From the NCBI GenBank assembly GCA_030146045.1, contig JASLDG010000046.1, positions 1 to 37,267 on the forward strand: a stretch of DNA of 37,267 nucleotides. The letters are read 5' to 3'. A model generated the notes under the pieces. It was not told the origin of the DNA. It searched no databases and was given only the letters and a program-made list of their open reading frames with translations. The DNA comes from Candidatus Saccharimonadales bacterium (lineage in GTDB: Bacteria > Patescibacteriota > Saccharimonadia > Saccharimonadales > Saccharimonadaceae). Both the position numbers and the translations under genes were made by a program. Below, in pieces: positions 17,860 through 24,498 of the stretch. The stretch's first letter is position 1, and the number at the start of each line of letters is the position of its first letter.

Positions 17860-19281
17860 TTATTCAAGCACGCGCACGCGAATCGTATCAGTTCCACCGA
17901 TAAGACCTGGCTGCTTACCGCTCACAATCACCACCGTTGTTGGATCATCACCTTCAAAAAAGCCATCTGCTTTAAGCTCACGTGCTAGTTCAATGCCCGC
18001 ACGCTCGCCATCTGGGCGAACAAATGACTTGTTGGCATAACTTAATGCCAATTGCTGTGCGGCGCGAGGTTCGCTCGTGACGCTAATAATTGGGAGATCA
18101 GGTCGGTGCGCTGCGATATTTGCCGCCGTTGCACCCGATTTTGTCTCGGCAACAATCGCCGCCGCTTCCATATGTTCGCCAAGTTCGACGGCAGCTGCGC
18201 TAATTGCATCACGACGTGTCTTTTTGCCGCGCAAAATATCGGTAATTGGCGCCACGACCGCGTGCTCCTGCGTATACAAAATCGTCTTTTTCATCGCCGC
18301 AACGGTTTCCAGTGGATATTTACCAGCAGCCGTTTCATCACTGAGCATCACCGTATCAGTGCCCAAAATCACCGCGTTTGCGACGTCGCTTACCTCGGCA
18401 CGAGTTGGCTCTGGCGCATCCACCATGCTCGCCATCATCTGTGTGGCAACGATACTGAGCTTGCCGTATTTACGACACAGCGCGATAATCTTGCGCTGCA
18501 CGATCGGCACTACCTCGGCGCCAGCTTCGACTGCCAAGTCACCACGTGCCACCATCACACCATCGCTCGCCTGCACGATTGCCTCAAGTGTCTCGTCTTC
18601 GATAGCTGCCTTCGTTTCGATCTTGGCAATGATCTGGGCCGTCGAACCAAGACCGACCAGCAACTGGCGCAAATGGTCGATATCGTCCGCTGATTGCACA
18701 AAACTCAGCGCTACATAGTCAATATCTTTACCAGCACCGTACTCGATGTCCTGCATGTCCTTCGGCGTAATAATATCACCGCCAAAATCCGTGTCAGGCA
18801 GGTTAATACCTTTACGGCTCATGAGTACCCCGTCGTTTTCCACCTTCAAGCGAATCGCTGTATCCGACTCAATCGCTAGTACGGTCGTGCGGACTTTACC
18901 GTCAAAAATATAAATCGGTTCACCCACCTTCACCTTGCTCGCCAGATTATACTGTACCGGCAGCGTTAAGCCATCCTGTGCCTCGGCTGCATGATCAAGC
19001 ACCAATTCATCGCCTTGCTTGACCGGTGTATCTTCATTGAGATTACCGAGACGAATTTTTGGCCCTTGCAGATCTTGCAAAATCGCCACTGGCTTACCGG
19101 TTTTGGCACTCGCCTGTCGAATCCACTCGATCTGCTGATCACGCTCTTCGTAGCTGCCGTGGCTAAAGTTAAGTCGAAATCCATTAGCACCCGCACGCTC
19201 CAGTGCTTCAATGGTTTCGTAATTGTTTGTTACTGGCCCGAGTGTGGCCAAGATTTTGGTTCGCTTAAAGATCATTGTCAT
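17860..19281 (-). CDS. pyk: Pyruvate kinase
   Basis: Makes pyruvate and ATP from phosphoenolpyruvate and ADP. 473 residues from the ATG at 19281. RTKILATLGP, FRLNFSHG, the catalytic block IAKIETKAAIED with GVMVARGDLAVE, and MLSDETAAGKYP are all intact, followed by a normal C-terminal allosteric domain. The start is chosen because TACAAT ends 7 nt upstream, with no Shine-Dalgarno, predicting a leaderless mRNA; ATG 19275 is two codons later. It is separated from the pgk cluster by repeat element 1, which should terminate most transcripts. Confidence 0.95.
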   Translation of the reverse strand: MTMIFKRTKILATLGPVTNNYETIEALERAGANGFRLNFSHGSYEERDQQIEWIRQASAKTGKPVAILQDLQGPKIRLGNLNEDTPVKQGDELVLDHAAEAQDGLTLPVQYNLASKVKVGEPIYIFDGKVRTTVLAIESDTAIRLKVENDGVLMSRKGINLPDTDFGGDIITPKDMQDIEYGAGKDIDYVALSFVQSADDIDHLRQLLVGLGSTAQIIAKIETKAAIEDETLEAIVQASDGVMVARGDLAVEAGAEVVPIVQRKIIALCRKYGKLSIVATQMMASMVDAPEPTRAEVSDVANAVILGTDTVMLSDETAAGKYPLETVAAMKKTILYTQEHAVVAPITDILRGKKTRRDAISAAAVELGEHMEAAAIVAETKSGATAANIAAHRPDLPIISVTSEPRAAQQLALSYANKSFVRPDGERAGIELARELKADGFFEGDDPTTVVIVSGKQPGLIGGTDTIRVRVLE

Positions 19282-19288
19282 AAACACT

Positions 19289-19294
19289 ATTGTA
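19289..19294 (-). promoter_or_regulatory. Extended -10 of pyk (leaderless)
   Basis: TGGTACAAT on the minus strand, 7 nt before the start codon. The divergent 19395 gene has its own promoter starting at 19321. Confidence 0.55.
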
Positions 19295-19320
19295 CCATAT
19301 CTGTTACCAAGCACGTAACA

Positions 19321-19349
19321 TTGACTTTTTGTCTATAATTTATTATAAT
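19321..19349 (+). promoter_or_regulatory. Consensus promoter of the 19395 gene
   Basis: TTGACT, a 17-bp spacer and TATAAT, the best match to a sigma-70 consensus in the window. Confidence 0.7.
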
Positions 19350-19355
19350 AGAAAC

Positions 19356-19372
19356 GTAGACACCGTGTCTAC
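19356..19372 (+). promoter_or_regulatory. Palindrome at the transcript start of the 19395 gene
   Basis: GTAGACAC-C-GTGTCTAC, perfect 8-bp arms with a one-base centre, begins 6 bp after the -10. It is either a repressor operator over the transcription start or a 5'-terminal mRNA hairpin. A hairpin of similar placement is found in the leaders of the 21583 and 28700 genes. Confidence 0.55.
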
Positions 19373-19394
19373 AATACGACCGAAAGGTTTGTCC

Positions 19395-19658
19395 ATGCGT
19401 AACACCTCATCGCCCGTCAGTCAGGCCGCAGAGATGGCACTGACCGTCGCACGAGCCGTGTACCGTACCGGCACCGTGATCCTCGCAACCCTCCTGGGGA
19501 TCGGCCTCCTCTTCATCTACCTGACGCATGCCGTTGGGTGCACCGAGAAGCTGGCCATGATGATCATCGGCGCGCACGGCGGACTCGTCGTGATCGCCAT
19601 CGCAGGAGCCGTGTTGACGGCCAAGCGTGGCCCGCAGCTGCCCAGGATCTTCAAATGA
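19395..19658 (+). CDS. Small GC-rich two-pass membrane protein, unknown
   Basis: 87 residues: a polar N terminus, a membrane segment at about 26-47 (TVILATLLGIGLLFIYLTHAVG), a short loop with one Cys, a second segment at about 54-76 (MMIIGAHGGLVVIAIAGAVLTA) and a basic tail. The start has AAAGG 8 nt upstream. The DNA is clearly more GC-rich than pyk next door and prefers codons ending in C or G (ATC, CTC, GTC, AAG), like the genes at 21026 and 27090. It has its own strong promoter and GC-rich terminator, so it is an independent unit. No family recognised. Confidence 0.68.
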   Translation: MRNTSSPVSQAAEMALTVARAVYRTGTVILATLLGIGLLFIYLTHAVGCTEKLAMMIIGAHGGLVVIAIAGAVLTAKRGPQLPRIFK

Positions 19659-19680
19659 AGGTTCCCCGGCAGACCAACCC

Positions 19681-19726
19681 CCCACCGGCGCCCTCCCCAC
19701 CTCGGGGAGCGGCACCGGTGGGTTTT
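19681..19726 (+). terminator. GC-rich intrinsic terminator of the 19395 gene
   Basis: CCCACCGG and CCGGTGGG arms, with an inner CTCCCC/GGGGAG stem, followed by TTTT. It lies 22 bp after the stop and directly before element 2. Confidence 0.8.
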
Positions 19727-19728
19727 CA

Positions 19729-19867
19729 ATTGGTGACTTCGGTGTTCACCCTCCCTGAAGCCCACTAAAGGCGAAGTGCACCCCAACAAAAAACAGGCCT
19801 TGCTGCCTGTTTTTTGTTGGGGTGTAACGGTGGGTTGAACGGGAGGGTGGATGCCGAAGTCACCAAT
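19729..19867. repeat. Structured repeat element 2: same 70-bp core, different arms
   Basis: A 139-bp palindrome between the small + gene and the GH5 gene, whose stop codon is 6 bp away. The core 19763-19832 differs from that of element 1 at two positions. The outer arms 19729-19762 and 19833-19867 pair over about 27 bp (ATTGGTGACTTCGG, four variable bases, CACCCTCCC) but are unrelated to the arms of element 1. Three of the four variable bases differ between arms, and all three remain paired as G.U on the + strand. The core hairpin is a bidirectional terminator suited to this convergent position. Confidence 0.85.
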
Positions 19868-19873
19868 AGCAGC

Positions 19874-20902
19874 CTACTCCTTCCCGATCCGCAGCCACCC
19901 CTGCTCAATCACCCACCGCAAGCTCCACGGTCCCTTATCGTGTGTTTTATAGCTCCAGTAGAACCAGCCAGCGGTGTGGGTATATGCCGCTAATTGCCGC
20001 GCTAAATGATGCCGTAGCAATTGCTCACGCTCTTCGTCGCTCACGTCACGCAGGAATCGCTCGCCAAGCACCGCACTCCATTCACCGATAATCTGTGGCT
20101 GCCGCCGCTCCAAGCGAACCGCCAGTCTACCGTGTGCACGCACCAGGCGGAAATACCACGCACGCGGGCGCACTCGACGCAGTGGATCGGCAAACTGATA
20201 CCAATGCGTGTCCATCATGACCGGGAATCGCTTGTCGTGCCCCCATAGCGCGCCATTCATGAGTCTCGGTGAAAATGCATCATGAAACACAATTACCAGC
20301 CCAGGCCGTGCAACAGCAATTATCGCTTCGTACGCCTGCACATAAAATCGCCGCAGTGTTACATTAAACATGCCGCTCTTTGGCTCGTTCAGCAGCTCAA
20401 TACCCCATACCGTTTCATTGTCTTGATATCGCTTTGCAAGGCGCACCAGCATATCAATCGTCTGCTGACGATGTTCTTTACGTCGAAACCATACCGCCTT
20501 GCCAGCACGCCCGCTATGATCATGTCCATTCTGACTACCCGGTGCCGCATGAAAATCAATCAGAACTTTCATATTATATTCACGAGCCCACGCAATCACC
20601 TTATCAAGATATCCGATCGTCGGCTCACCCTCTACGCCATCACCGTAGATACCATCAAACACCCAGTAGCCAATGGGAACACGCAGTGCATTAACATGAT
20701 GTTCGGCCAACCAACGAATATCGGCTTTTTTGATAAACGACACGTGATGGCGCTTGAGTTGCTCGCGACCTTTTGCGGCCATTGCAAGCGTATATTCATC
20801 CGCAGCATCACTGCCCGCAAACACGCGTGGCGTCATCCAGCGCTCAGCAACCAGCCAGCCGCCCAGGTTCACCCCATACAAAAACTCTCGTCGTCGATTC
20901 AT
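19874..20902 (-). CDS. Glycoside hydrolase family 5, exo-beta-1,3-glucanase-like
   Basis: 342 residues from ATG 20902. GVNLGGWLV near the N terminus and the DFHAAPGSQNGHDHSG block are hallmarks of the exo-beta-1,3-glucanase group of GH5 (EXG1-like). The acid/base is E173 in LLNEP and the nucleophile E274 in IIGEWS; HWYQF is the aromatic subsite strand. No signal peptide is visible, so the enzyme would be cytoplasmic unless exported by another route. TATAAT ends 7 nt before this ATG (leaderless); the longer frame to 20935 would begin upstream of that promoter. Substrate could be laminarin-like glucan or a storage polymer; this is inferred. Confidence 0.88.
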   Translation of the reverse strand: MNRRREFLYGVNLGGWLVAERWMTPRVFAGSDAADEYTLAMAAKGREQLKRHHVSFIKKADIRWLAEHHVNALRVPIGYWVFDGIYGDGVEGEPTIGYLDKVIAWAREYNMKVLIDFHAAPGSQNGHDHSGRAGKAVWFRRKEHRQQTIDMLVRLAKRYQDNETVWGIELLNEPKSGMFNVTLRRFYVQAYEAIIAVARPGLVIVFHDAFSPRLMNGALWGHDKRFPVMMDTHWYQFADPLRRVRPRAWYFRLVRAHGRLAVRLERRQPQIIGEWSAVLGERFLRDVSDEEREQLLRHHLARQLAAYTHTAGWFYWSYKTHDKGPWSLRWVIEQGWLRIGKE

Positions 20903-20909
20903 TGCCATC

Positions 20910-20915
20910 ATTATA
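20910..20915 (-). promoter_or_regulatory. -10 of the GH5 gene (leaderless)
   Basis: TATAAT on the minus strand, 7 nt before ATG 20902. It fixes the start inside the longer open frame. Confidence 0.5.
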
Positions 20916-20952
20916 AGCCACCAGATACGAATCAATAAGTGGCTATGCTTAT

Positions 20953-20996
20953 AAAAAGGAAAAACCCTGGCCGCCGAAGCAGCACAGGGTTTCCTG
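20953..20996 (-). terminator. Strong intrinsic terminator of the 21026 gene
   Basis: Minus strand: AAACCCTG and CAGGGTTTTT arms enclose GCTGC-TTCG-GCGGC, a stable UUCG tetraloop stem; a second T run follows. It isolates the GC-rich gene from the GH5 gene. Confidence 0.85.
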
Positions 20997-21025
20997 AACA
21001 GACAATATGAAGTTATGTTACGCCG

Positions 21026-21583
21026 CTAGTACCAGCTGGGCGCCGAAACGGGCTTGGAGCTCCGCTTGATGACGAACTCCGGCTTCTTCACCAGCAGGTT
21101 GTTCCGCCAGTACTCACACAGCGGATCACTGGCGCCCCGCGGAATCCGTGCCAGCACATCCGTACGCAGCACCGCCCTGATGAGGTGGTTCCCCTGCAAA
21201 TGCAGGCGAACCTGAGCGAGGTCAGGACGCGCGCCGCGCTTGGCGAACGGAAGGATCCCCTCCTGACCGTCCGCCAGCGTGACCTTGTACCACAACCTCT
21301 CCAGGTTCCCCAAGCTGTCGTGAATCATGCCGATCGCATGCGCGGCCGACGTGAAGTTCGTGTCGAGGACACAGGTGGTCGTCGACGACCTGATCACGGG
21401 GATCGTCGAAAGCGCCTCCTTGAGGAGATGGCGATGCTCTCCCCGCAGGAAATCCTGCGGAATGGACGTGTTGTTCATACTGGCGGTGACGTTCTTGCCA
21501 GTCTGCGTCTTGCCGATCACCACCGCGCGGGTGGTACGATTGGCCAGTGCGGACTGGTGGGCGTATGTCACGGAAGATGACAT
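21026..21583 (-). CDS. GC-rich gene of unknown function
   Basis: 185 residues, soluble, with no membrane segment or signal. Two Cys (TTTCVLD, DPLCEYW), a central basic stretch and a mixed alpha/beta composition are all that can be said. A clear Shine-Dalgarno (AAGGAG, then TTAC) sets the start. The leader contains a hairpin, and a UUCG terminator follows the gene. GC content and codon use (mostly C- or G-ending) differ from the flanking GH5 and guanine deaminase genes, suggesting recent acquisition, possibly from an actinobacterium, or unusually strong codon selection. No family recognised. Confidence 0.7.
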   Translation of the reverse strand: MSSSVTYAHQSALANRTTRAVVIGKTQTGKNVTASMNNTSIPQDFLRGEHRHLLKEALSTIPVIRSSTTTCVLDTNFTSAAHAIGMIHDSLGNLERLWYKVTLADGQEGILPFAKRGARPDLAQVRLHLQGNHLIRAVLRTDVLARIPRGASDPLCEYWRNNLLVKKPEFVIKRSSKPVSAPSWY

Positions 21584-21619
21584 GTAACTCCTTATGTTGT
21601 TGGTTGTTCAGGAACAAAA

Positions 21620-21640
21620 ATGAGCACACTTGATGCTCAT
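21620..21640 (-). promoter_or_regulatory. Leader hairpin of the 21026-21583 gene
   Basis: ATGAGCA and TGCTCAT arms with a 7-nt loop, followed on the minus strand by TTTTT. It starts about 5 nt after the -10, so it forms the 5' end of the mRNA or an operator rather than a normal attenuator. Confidence 0.5.
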
Positions 21641-21645
21641 ATTCT

Positions 21646-21674
21646 ATTATAACACAAAAACATGTTTATAACAA
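21646..21674 (-). promoter_or_regulatory. Promoter of the 21026-21583 gene
   Basis: Minus strand TTGTTA, a 17-bp spacer and TATAAT preceded by TGT. It begins 4 bp after the guaD stop. Confidence 0.6.
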
Positions 21675-21678
21675 TAAG

Positions 21679-22143
21679 CTAATATGGAGTTCTGCCCTCT
21701 TTCGCTGCCCATGCATCAAACACAGCACGTGCCTCGTCTGATGGCGTAGCGTGGAATGGAATCGTCCGCTCTTCGATTGGCTTTTCGAGTTCATCGTAAA
21801 TAAATGAATCGTCAAACGCAATCGCCGCCGCATCATGTCTAGTATTGGCATAGTACACTGCTTTTGGCCGCGCCCAATAGATTGCCCCAAGGCACATCGG
21901 ACACGGTTCGCAACTGGTATATATTTCACAGTCCGACAGATCAAATCGACCCAAAGCTTCTGTGGCCCGGCGAATCGCTACCACTTCGGCATGTGCCGTC
22001 GGGTCGTTGCTCACAAGTACCCTGTTGTTTCCCTCGGCAATCACTTCGCCGTCCCGCACAACCACCGCACCAAACGGCCCACCATCGCCACGCTCCATGC
22101 CTTCTTGGGACAGTGCGATCGCCCGCTTCATAAAGTCATTCAT
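21679..22143 (-). CDS. guaD: Guanine deaminase (cytidine-deaminase fold)
   Basis: Deaminates guanine to xanthine in purine salvage or catabolism. 154 residues. The zinc site is H51-A-E53 with C81-x2-C84 in CEPCPMC; E53 is the proton shuttle. The sequence follows Bacillus GuaD closely, including SNDPTAHAEV, GAIYWARPKAV, FDDSFIY and EERTIPF, which separates it from the tRNA deaminase TadA. TACAAT ends 6 nt before the ATG with no Shine-Dalgarno, so the mRNA is probably leaderless. It diverges from the DedA gene across a 40-bp interval. Confidence 0.9.
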   Translation of the reverse strand: MNDFMKRAIALSQEGMERGDGGPFGAVVVRDGEVIAEGNNRVLVSNDPTAHAEVVAIRRATEALGRFDLSDCEIYTSCEPCPMCLGAIYWARPKAVYYANTRHDAAAIAFDDSFIYDELEKPIEERTIPFHATPSDEARAVFDAWAAKEGRTPY

Positions 22144-22149
22144 GCTCTT

Positions 22150-22175
22150 ATTGTATCATCTACCCGTGCTACAAT
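22150..22175. promoter_or_regulatory. Divergent leaderless promoters of guaD and the DedA gene
   Basis: Minus strand TACAAT (22155-22150) is 6 nt from the guaD ATG; plus strand TACAAT (22170-22175) is 8 nt from the DedA ATG. Both are extended by TG. Only 14 bp separate the two hexamers, so RNA polymerase could not occupy both at once. Confidence 0.55.
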
Positions 22176-22183
22176 AAGGGCAC

Positions 22184-22912
22184 ATGCCCCGTCGTCGTTT
22201 CCTCTCTCTTTGCGCGCTCATCATGGCAGCTGGCCTCGGTATTTACGGTGCACTCCTAATCGATCAGTACGGACTTGCGGCACTCATTTCACTTGTCAGC
22301 GTCTACGGGGTCACGGCTATCATATTCACCGAATCAAGCCTTCCGATCGGCTTCTTTTTGCCAGGAGATAGTCTGATATTCACAACCGGGTTTCTTATTC
22401 ACCAGGGTATTATATCGTTTGATATTCATCTTATGGCACTGATACTTTTCTGTGCTGCGAGTATTGGTAACTGTGTCGGATATAGCTTTGGTCGTCACAT
22501 AGGCAGCCGACTATTCAAGCGCAAAAATTCTGCCGTATTCCATACCCAAAACCTCAAGCGAGCCAAGGCATTCTACCGCCACCACGGCGGCAAAACGCTC
22601 ATCTTCGCGCGGTTTATTCCGGTCCTTCGTACATTCGCTCCTATTATTGCCGGTACGAGCCACATGAACTACCACCGGTTTTTGTTCTTCAATATTACCG
22701 GCGCCTTTATTTGGGCGGTTGGCTATACCTACCTTGGCTTTTTCGCCGGCGCTTGGTCTCAAGCAACTGGTCTTAATATCCAGTATGGTATCCTTGCAAT
22801 CATTTTCCTTGCCCTACTCCTCCCTATCGCGCAGCTTCTCAAAAGCGGACGGCGGCGTACAGCGATACGTCGCAGCATCAGGCAGCATATTCGAGCGTTC
22901 TTCTCCGCTTAA
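22184..22912 (+). CDS. DedA-family membrane protein
   Basis: 242 residues with about five hydrophobic segments. The DedA signatures are present: FTESSLPIGFFLPGDSLIF near the N terminus, ASIGNCVGYSFGRHIG in the middle, and FARFIPVLRTFAPIIAGTSHM followed by FNITGAFIWAVGY. The family acts in lipid flipping (undecaprenyl phosphate or phospholipid recycling) and membrane homeostasis. The C terminus is strongly basic. Start fixed by TACAAT 8 nt upstream. The TAA stop overlaps the TAA of the convergent gene in TTAA. Confidence 0.9.
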   Translation: MPRRRFLSLCALIMAAGLGIYGALLIDQYGLAALISLVSVYGVTAIIFTESSLPIGFFLPGDSLIFTTGFLIHQGIISFDIHLMALILFCAASIGNCVGYSFGRHIGSRLFKRKNSAVFHTQNLKRAKAFYRHHGGKTLIFARFIPVLRTFAPIIAGTSHMNYHRFLFFNITGAFIWAVGYTYLGFFAGAWSQATGLNIQYGILAIIFLALLLPIAQLLKSGRRRTAIRRSIRQHIRAFFSA

Positions 22913-23979
22913 GCAGCCTGCTCCGCAGCAACACTCCGCCGATACACTGGCAAGTCACCAGCCGTCAATGTTGCTGCAACCGCCAAAGTACGGATCAAGA
23001 AATCAGCATAAGCGAGCTTCCATACATGGTCGCGATCAGCTGCAGGATCTTCAGATACGGCAATTTCTGCAACTTTATCAGCAATCTGACGACCACGCCA
23101 CGTATCAACCGAAAATGCCTGCACAATGCGTGGTTTTTCACCGCTTCCAGCATTCTTGATCGTCTCAGTAAAGTACTGCTGGTCGAGCGTCGTCCCTTCG
23201 ACATCGTTTATGACAATCGTCTCTTCAATATGGTGGCCTGCCAATTCTTTCACGACAGCACCCGAATCAAGAATTTGATCCATCGACTGTTTGCCACTTG
23301 CATCAGCAAAATAGCCTGCATCCTGAGCGAGCGTTTCGTATACGCCAAAAGCCTGCTCGATTTCTGGTTGATTCGCCTCGAACGCATCACCATACAAGGC
23401 CTTGAGCGTATCTGTAATCTGCGGGCGATACGCGACTGCGTTAGCTGTAATAACAGGGTATTTATCAATTGCTCCACATCCGCAATTCCGCCCCTCGGCA
23501 TGGTCGTCACTATGTGCGCCATGACTGAATGCTTCCTCTGCCAATTTGCCTGCCATAAGCCGGCGATCTTGACCAACCGTTTGACGTTCTGCAGGCGCGC
23601 CATGAATCGTCCGCCACATACTTGCGGCCGTTACCAACCCACCACCAAACACCTTGGCGCGAAGTTTCGATTTACCAAATAATCGTATTTTCTTGTTGCC
23701 GTCCTCATCGAGGTACGATTGGATAATCTTTGTCCACGGCCGTCCATCACCACATCCGTCATCATCAACCTCAATTGCTTTAAACGCATTTGGATCATTT
23801 GTCAGCATCTCGTGAATATGTCGTGGCGTATCAGACGTCAGGATACCTTGTTCGATCTGTGATTTAACACTAATACCACCCTCGCCAAACCCAAGTCCAT
23901 TGGGGGCAATCAGTTCTACTTTGGTCGCTCGCTGCTCAGTTTCAGAAGTATTCATAGGTATATGCTCGCTCGTATTCAT
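22909..23979 (-). CDS. Metal-site protein, possible cadmium/zeta-type carbonic anhydrase relative
   Basis: 356 residues, no export signal. C76-G-D78-G-R80 matches the C-x-D-x-R motif of beta and zeta (CDCA) carbonic anhydrases, where Cys binds metal and Asp-Arg form a dyad. H156 and C166, ten residues apart in a His/Asp-rich segment, match the His-Cys spacing recalled for the diatom CDCA metal site; C168 is an extra ligand candidate. GGGLVTAASMW and CGAIDKYPVITANAV are other distinctive parts. I infer CO2 hydration as a possible activity; the global fold is unverified. Shine-Dalgarno AAAGGA precedes ATG 23979; a second Met is at residue 9. A TATAAT lies at 24009-24014. Confidence 0.5.
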   Translation of the reverse strand: MNTSEHIPMNTSETEQRATKVELIAPNGLGFGEGGISVKSQIEQGILTSDTPRHIHEMLTNDPNAFKAIEVDDDGCGDGRPWTKIIQSYLDEDGNKKIRLFGKSKLRAKVFGGGLVTAASMWRTIHGAPAERQTVGQDRRLMAGKLAEEAFSHGAHSDDHAEGRNCGCGAIDKYPVITANAVAYRPQITDTLKALYGDAFEANQPEIEQAFGVYETLAQDAGYFADASGKQSMDQILDSGAVVKELAGHHIEETIVINDVEGTTLDQQYFTETIKNAGSGEKPRIVQAFSVDTWRGRQIADKVAEIAVSEDPAADRDHVWKLAYADFLIRTLAVAATLTAGDLPVYRRSVAAEQAA

Positions 23980-24070
23980 TGTTTTCCTTTTTTATTAACC
24001 AGCTTAGAATTATACTCCTGTTTTTTGCGATGCGAAACAGAAATCCATGCGTTTTACAACAAAATAGTAC

Positions 24071-24193
24071 TCCCGCGGAGAATATCTCGATATATCATCG
24101 TCGCGTCCAGAAAAGTAAACTTTTCTGCCCTGCTCCTCGCTATCGAACTCCGATTCTGTCACTTCGTGACGCCCAATCGGAGTTCAATCCCGC
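24071..24193. repeat. Fragments of the tRNA-Glu 3' end, split and inverted
   Basis: TCCCGCGGAGAAT at 24071-24083 and ATCGAACTCCGATT at 24142-24155 match adjacent parts of the tRNA-Glu T arm and acceptor (24245-24269) in the same orientation, separated by 58 bp. The insert contains the palindrome CAGAAAAGT-AA-ACTTTTCTG. A third piece at 24174-24193 (CAATCGGAGTTCAATCCCGC) is the same tRNA region inverted; together with the terminator it makes a long palindrome. No gene lies in 23980-24238. Confidence 0.7.
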
Positions 24194-24201
24194 AATACTT
24201 C

Positions 24202-24238
24202 ACCATGTAAAAACCCCAGACGAGCTGAGGTGTTTACA
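24202..24238 (-). terminator. Terminator of tRNA-Glu
   Basis: On the minus strand ACACCTCAG and CTGGGGTTTTT arms with a CTCGT loop. The stem extends outward through TTTACATGGT into the encoded CCA end of the tRNA. Confidence 0.7.
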
Positions 24239-24313
24239 TGGTGATCCCGCGGAGAATCGAACTCCGATTGCCAGGATGAGAACCTGGTGTCCTAACCGTT
24301 AGACGACGGGACC
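24239..24313 (-). tRNA. tRNA-Glu (anticodon CTC)
   Basis: Minus strand cloverleaf: acceptor GGTCCCG pairs with CGGGATC (one G.U); D stem GTCT/GGAC; anticodon stem CCAGG/CCTGG around TTCTCAT, anticodon CTC; T stem CGGAG/CTCCG with TTCGATT. The discriminator is A and CCA is encoded. Fragments of its 3' end lie just downstream. Confidence 0.95.
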
Positions 24314-24344
24314 TTGAGGGTCAAATTGCATTTTGACTCCTCTC

Positions 24345-24373
24345 ACTCTATCAAAACCTATCCTTTTTTTCAA
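24345..24373 (-). promoter_or_regulatory. Promoter of tRNA-Glu
   Basis: Minus strand TTGAAA, a 17-bp spacer and TAGAGT preceded by TGA, about 32 bp before the tRNA. Confidence 0.5.
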
Positions 24374-24409
24374 GATATCTCCTGTTTATTTTATTCTTTC
24401 ATCATATTA

Positions 24410-24438
24410 TTGACTTTTATGCTTATGTGTGGTAGAAT
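24410..24438 (+). promoter_or_regulatory. Promoter of the 24499 gene
   Basis: TTGACT, 17 bp, TAGAAT. The ~55-nt leader holds a GTGAGG...CCTCGC hairpin, then AGGAG. Confidence 0.65.
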
Positions 24439-24498
24439 GATAGTAATAGTGAGGACTGTCATGTAAGACACTGCCTCGCGGAGATGAGGAGAATCATT

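Noticed and set aside
19517..19789. Minus-strand ORF beginning like the upstream extension of the PEGA frame (LGCTS.LV)
   Set aside because: The shared residues simply translate the 70-bp repeat core; the rest is antisense to the small membrane-protein gene.
17744..19832. Two core copies as a CRISPR or transposon pair
   Set aside because: Only two copies 2 kb apart, no spacer periodicity, no cas or transposase genes, no target-site duplications; essential pyk lies between them.
24484..24498. ATG 24484 as start of the large envelope protein
   Set aside because: Its GGAG abuts the ATG, whereas AGGAG is ideally placed for GTG 24499.
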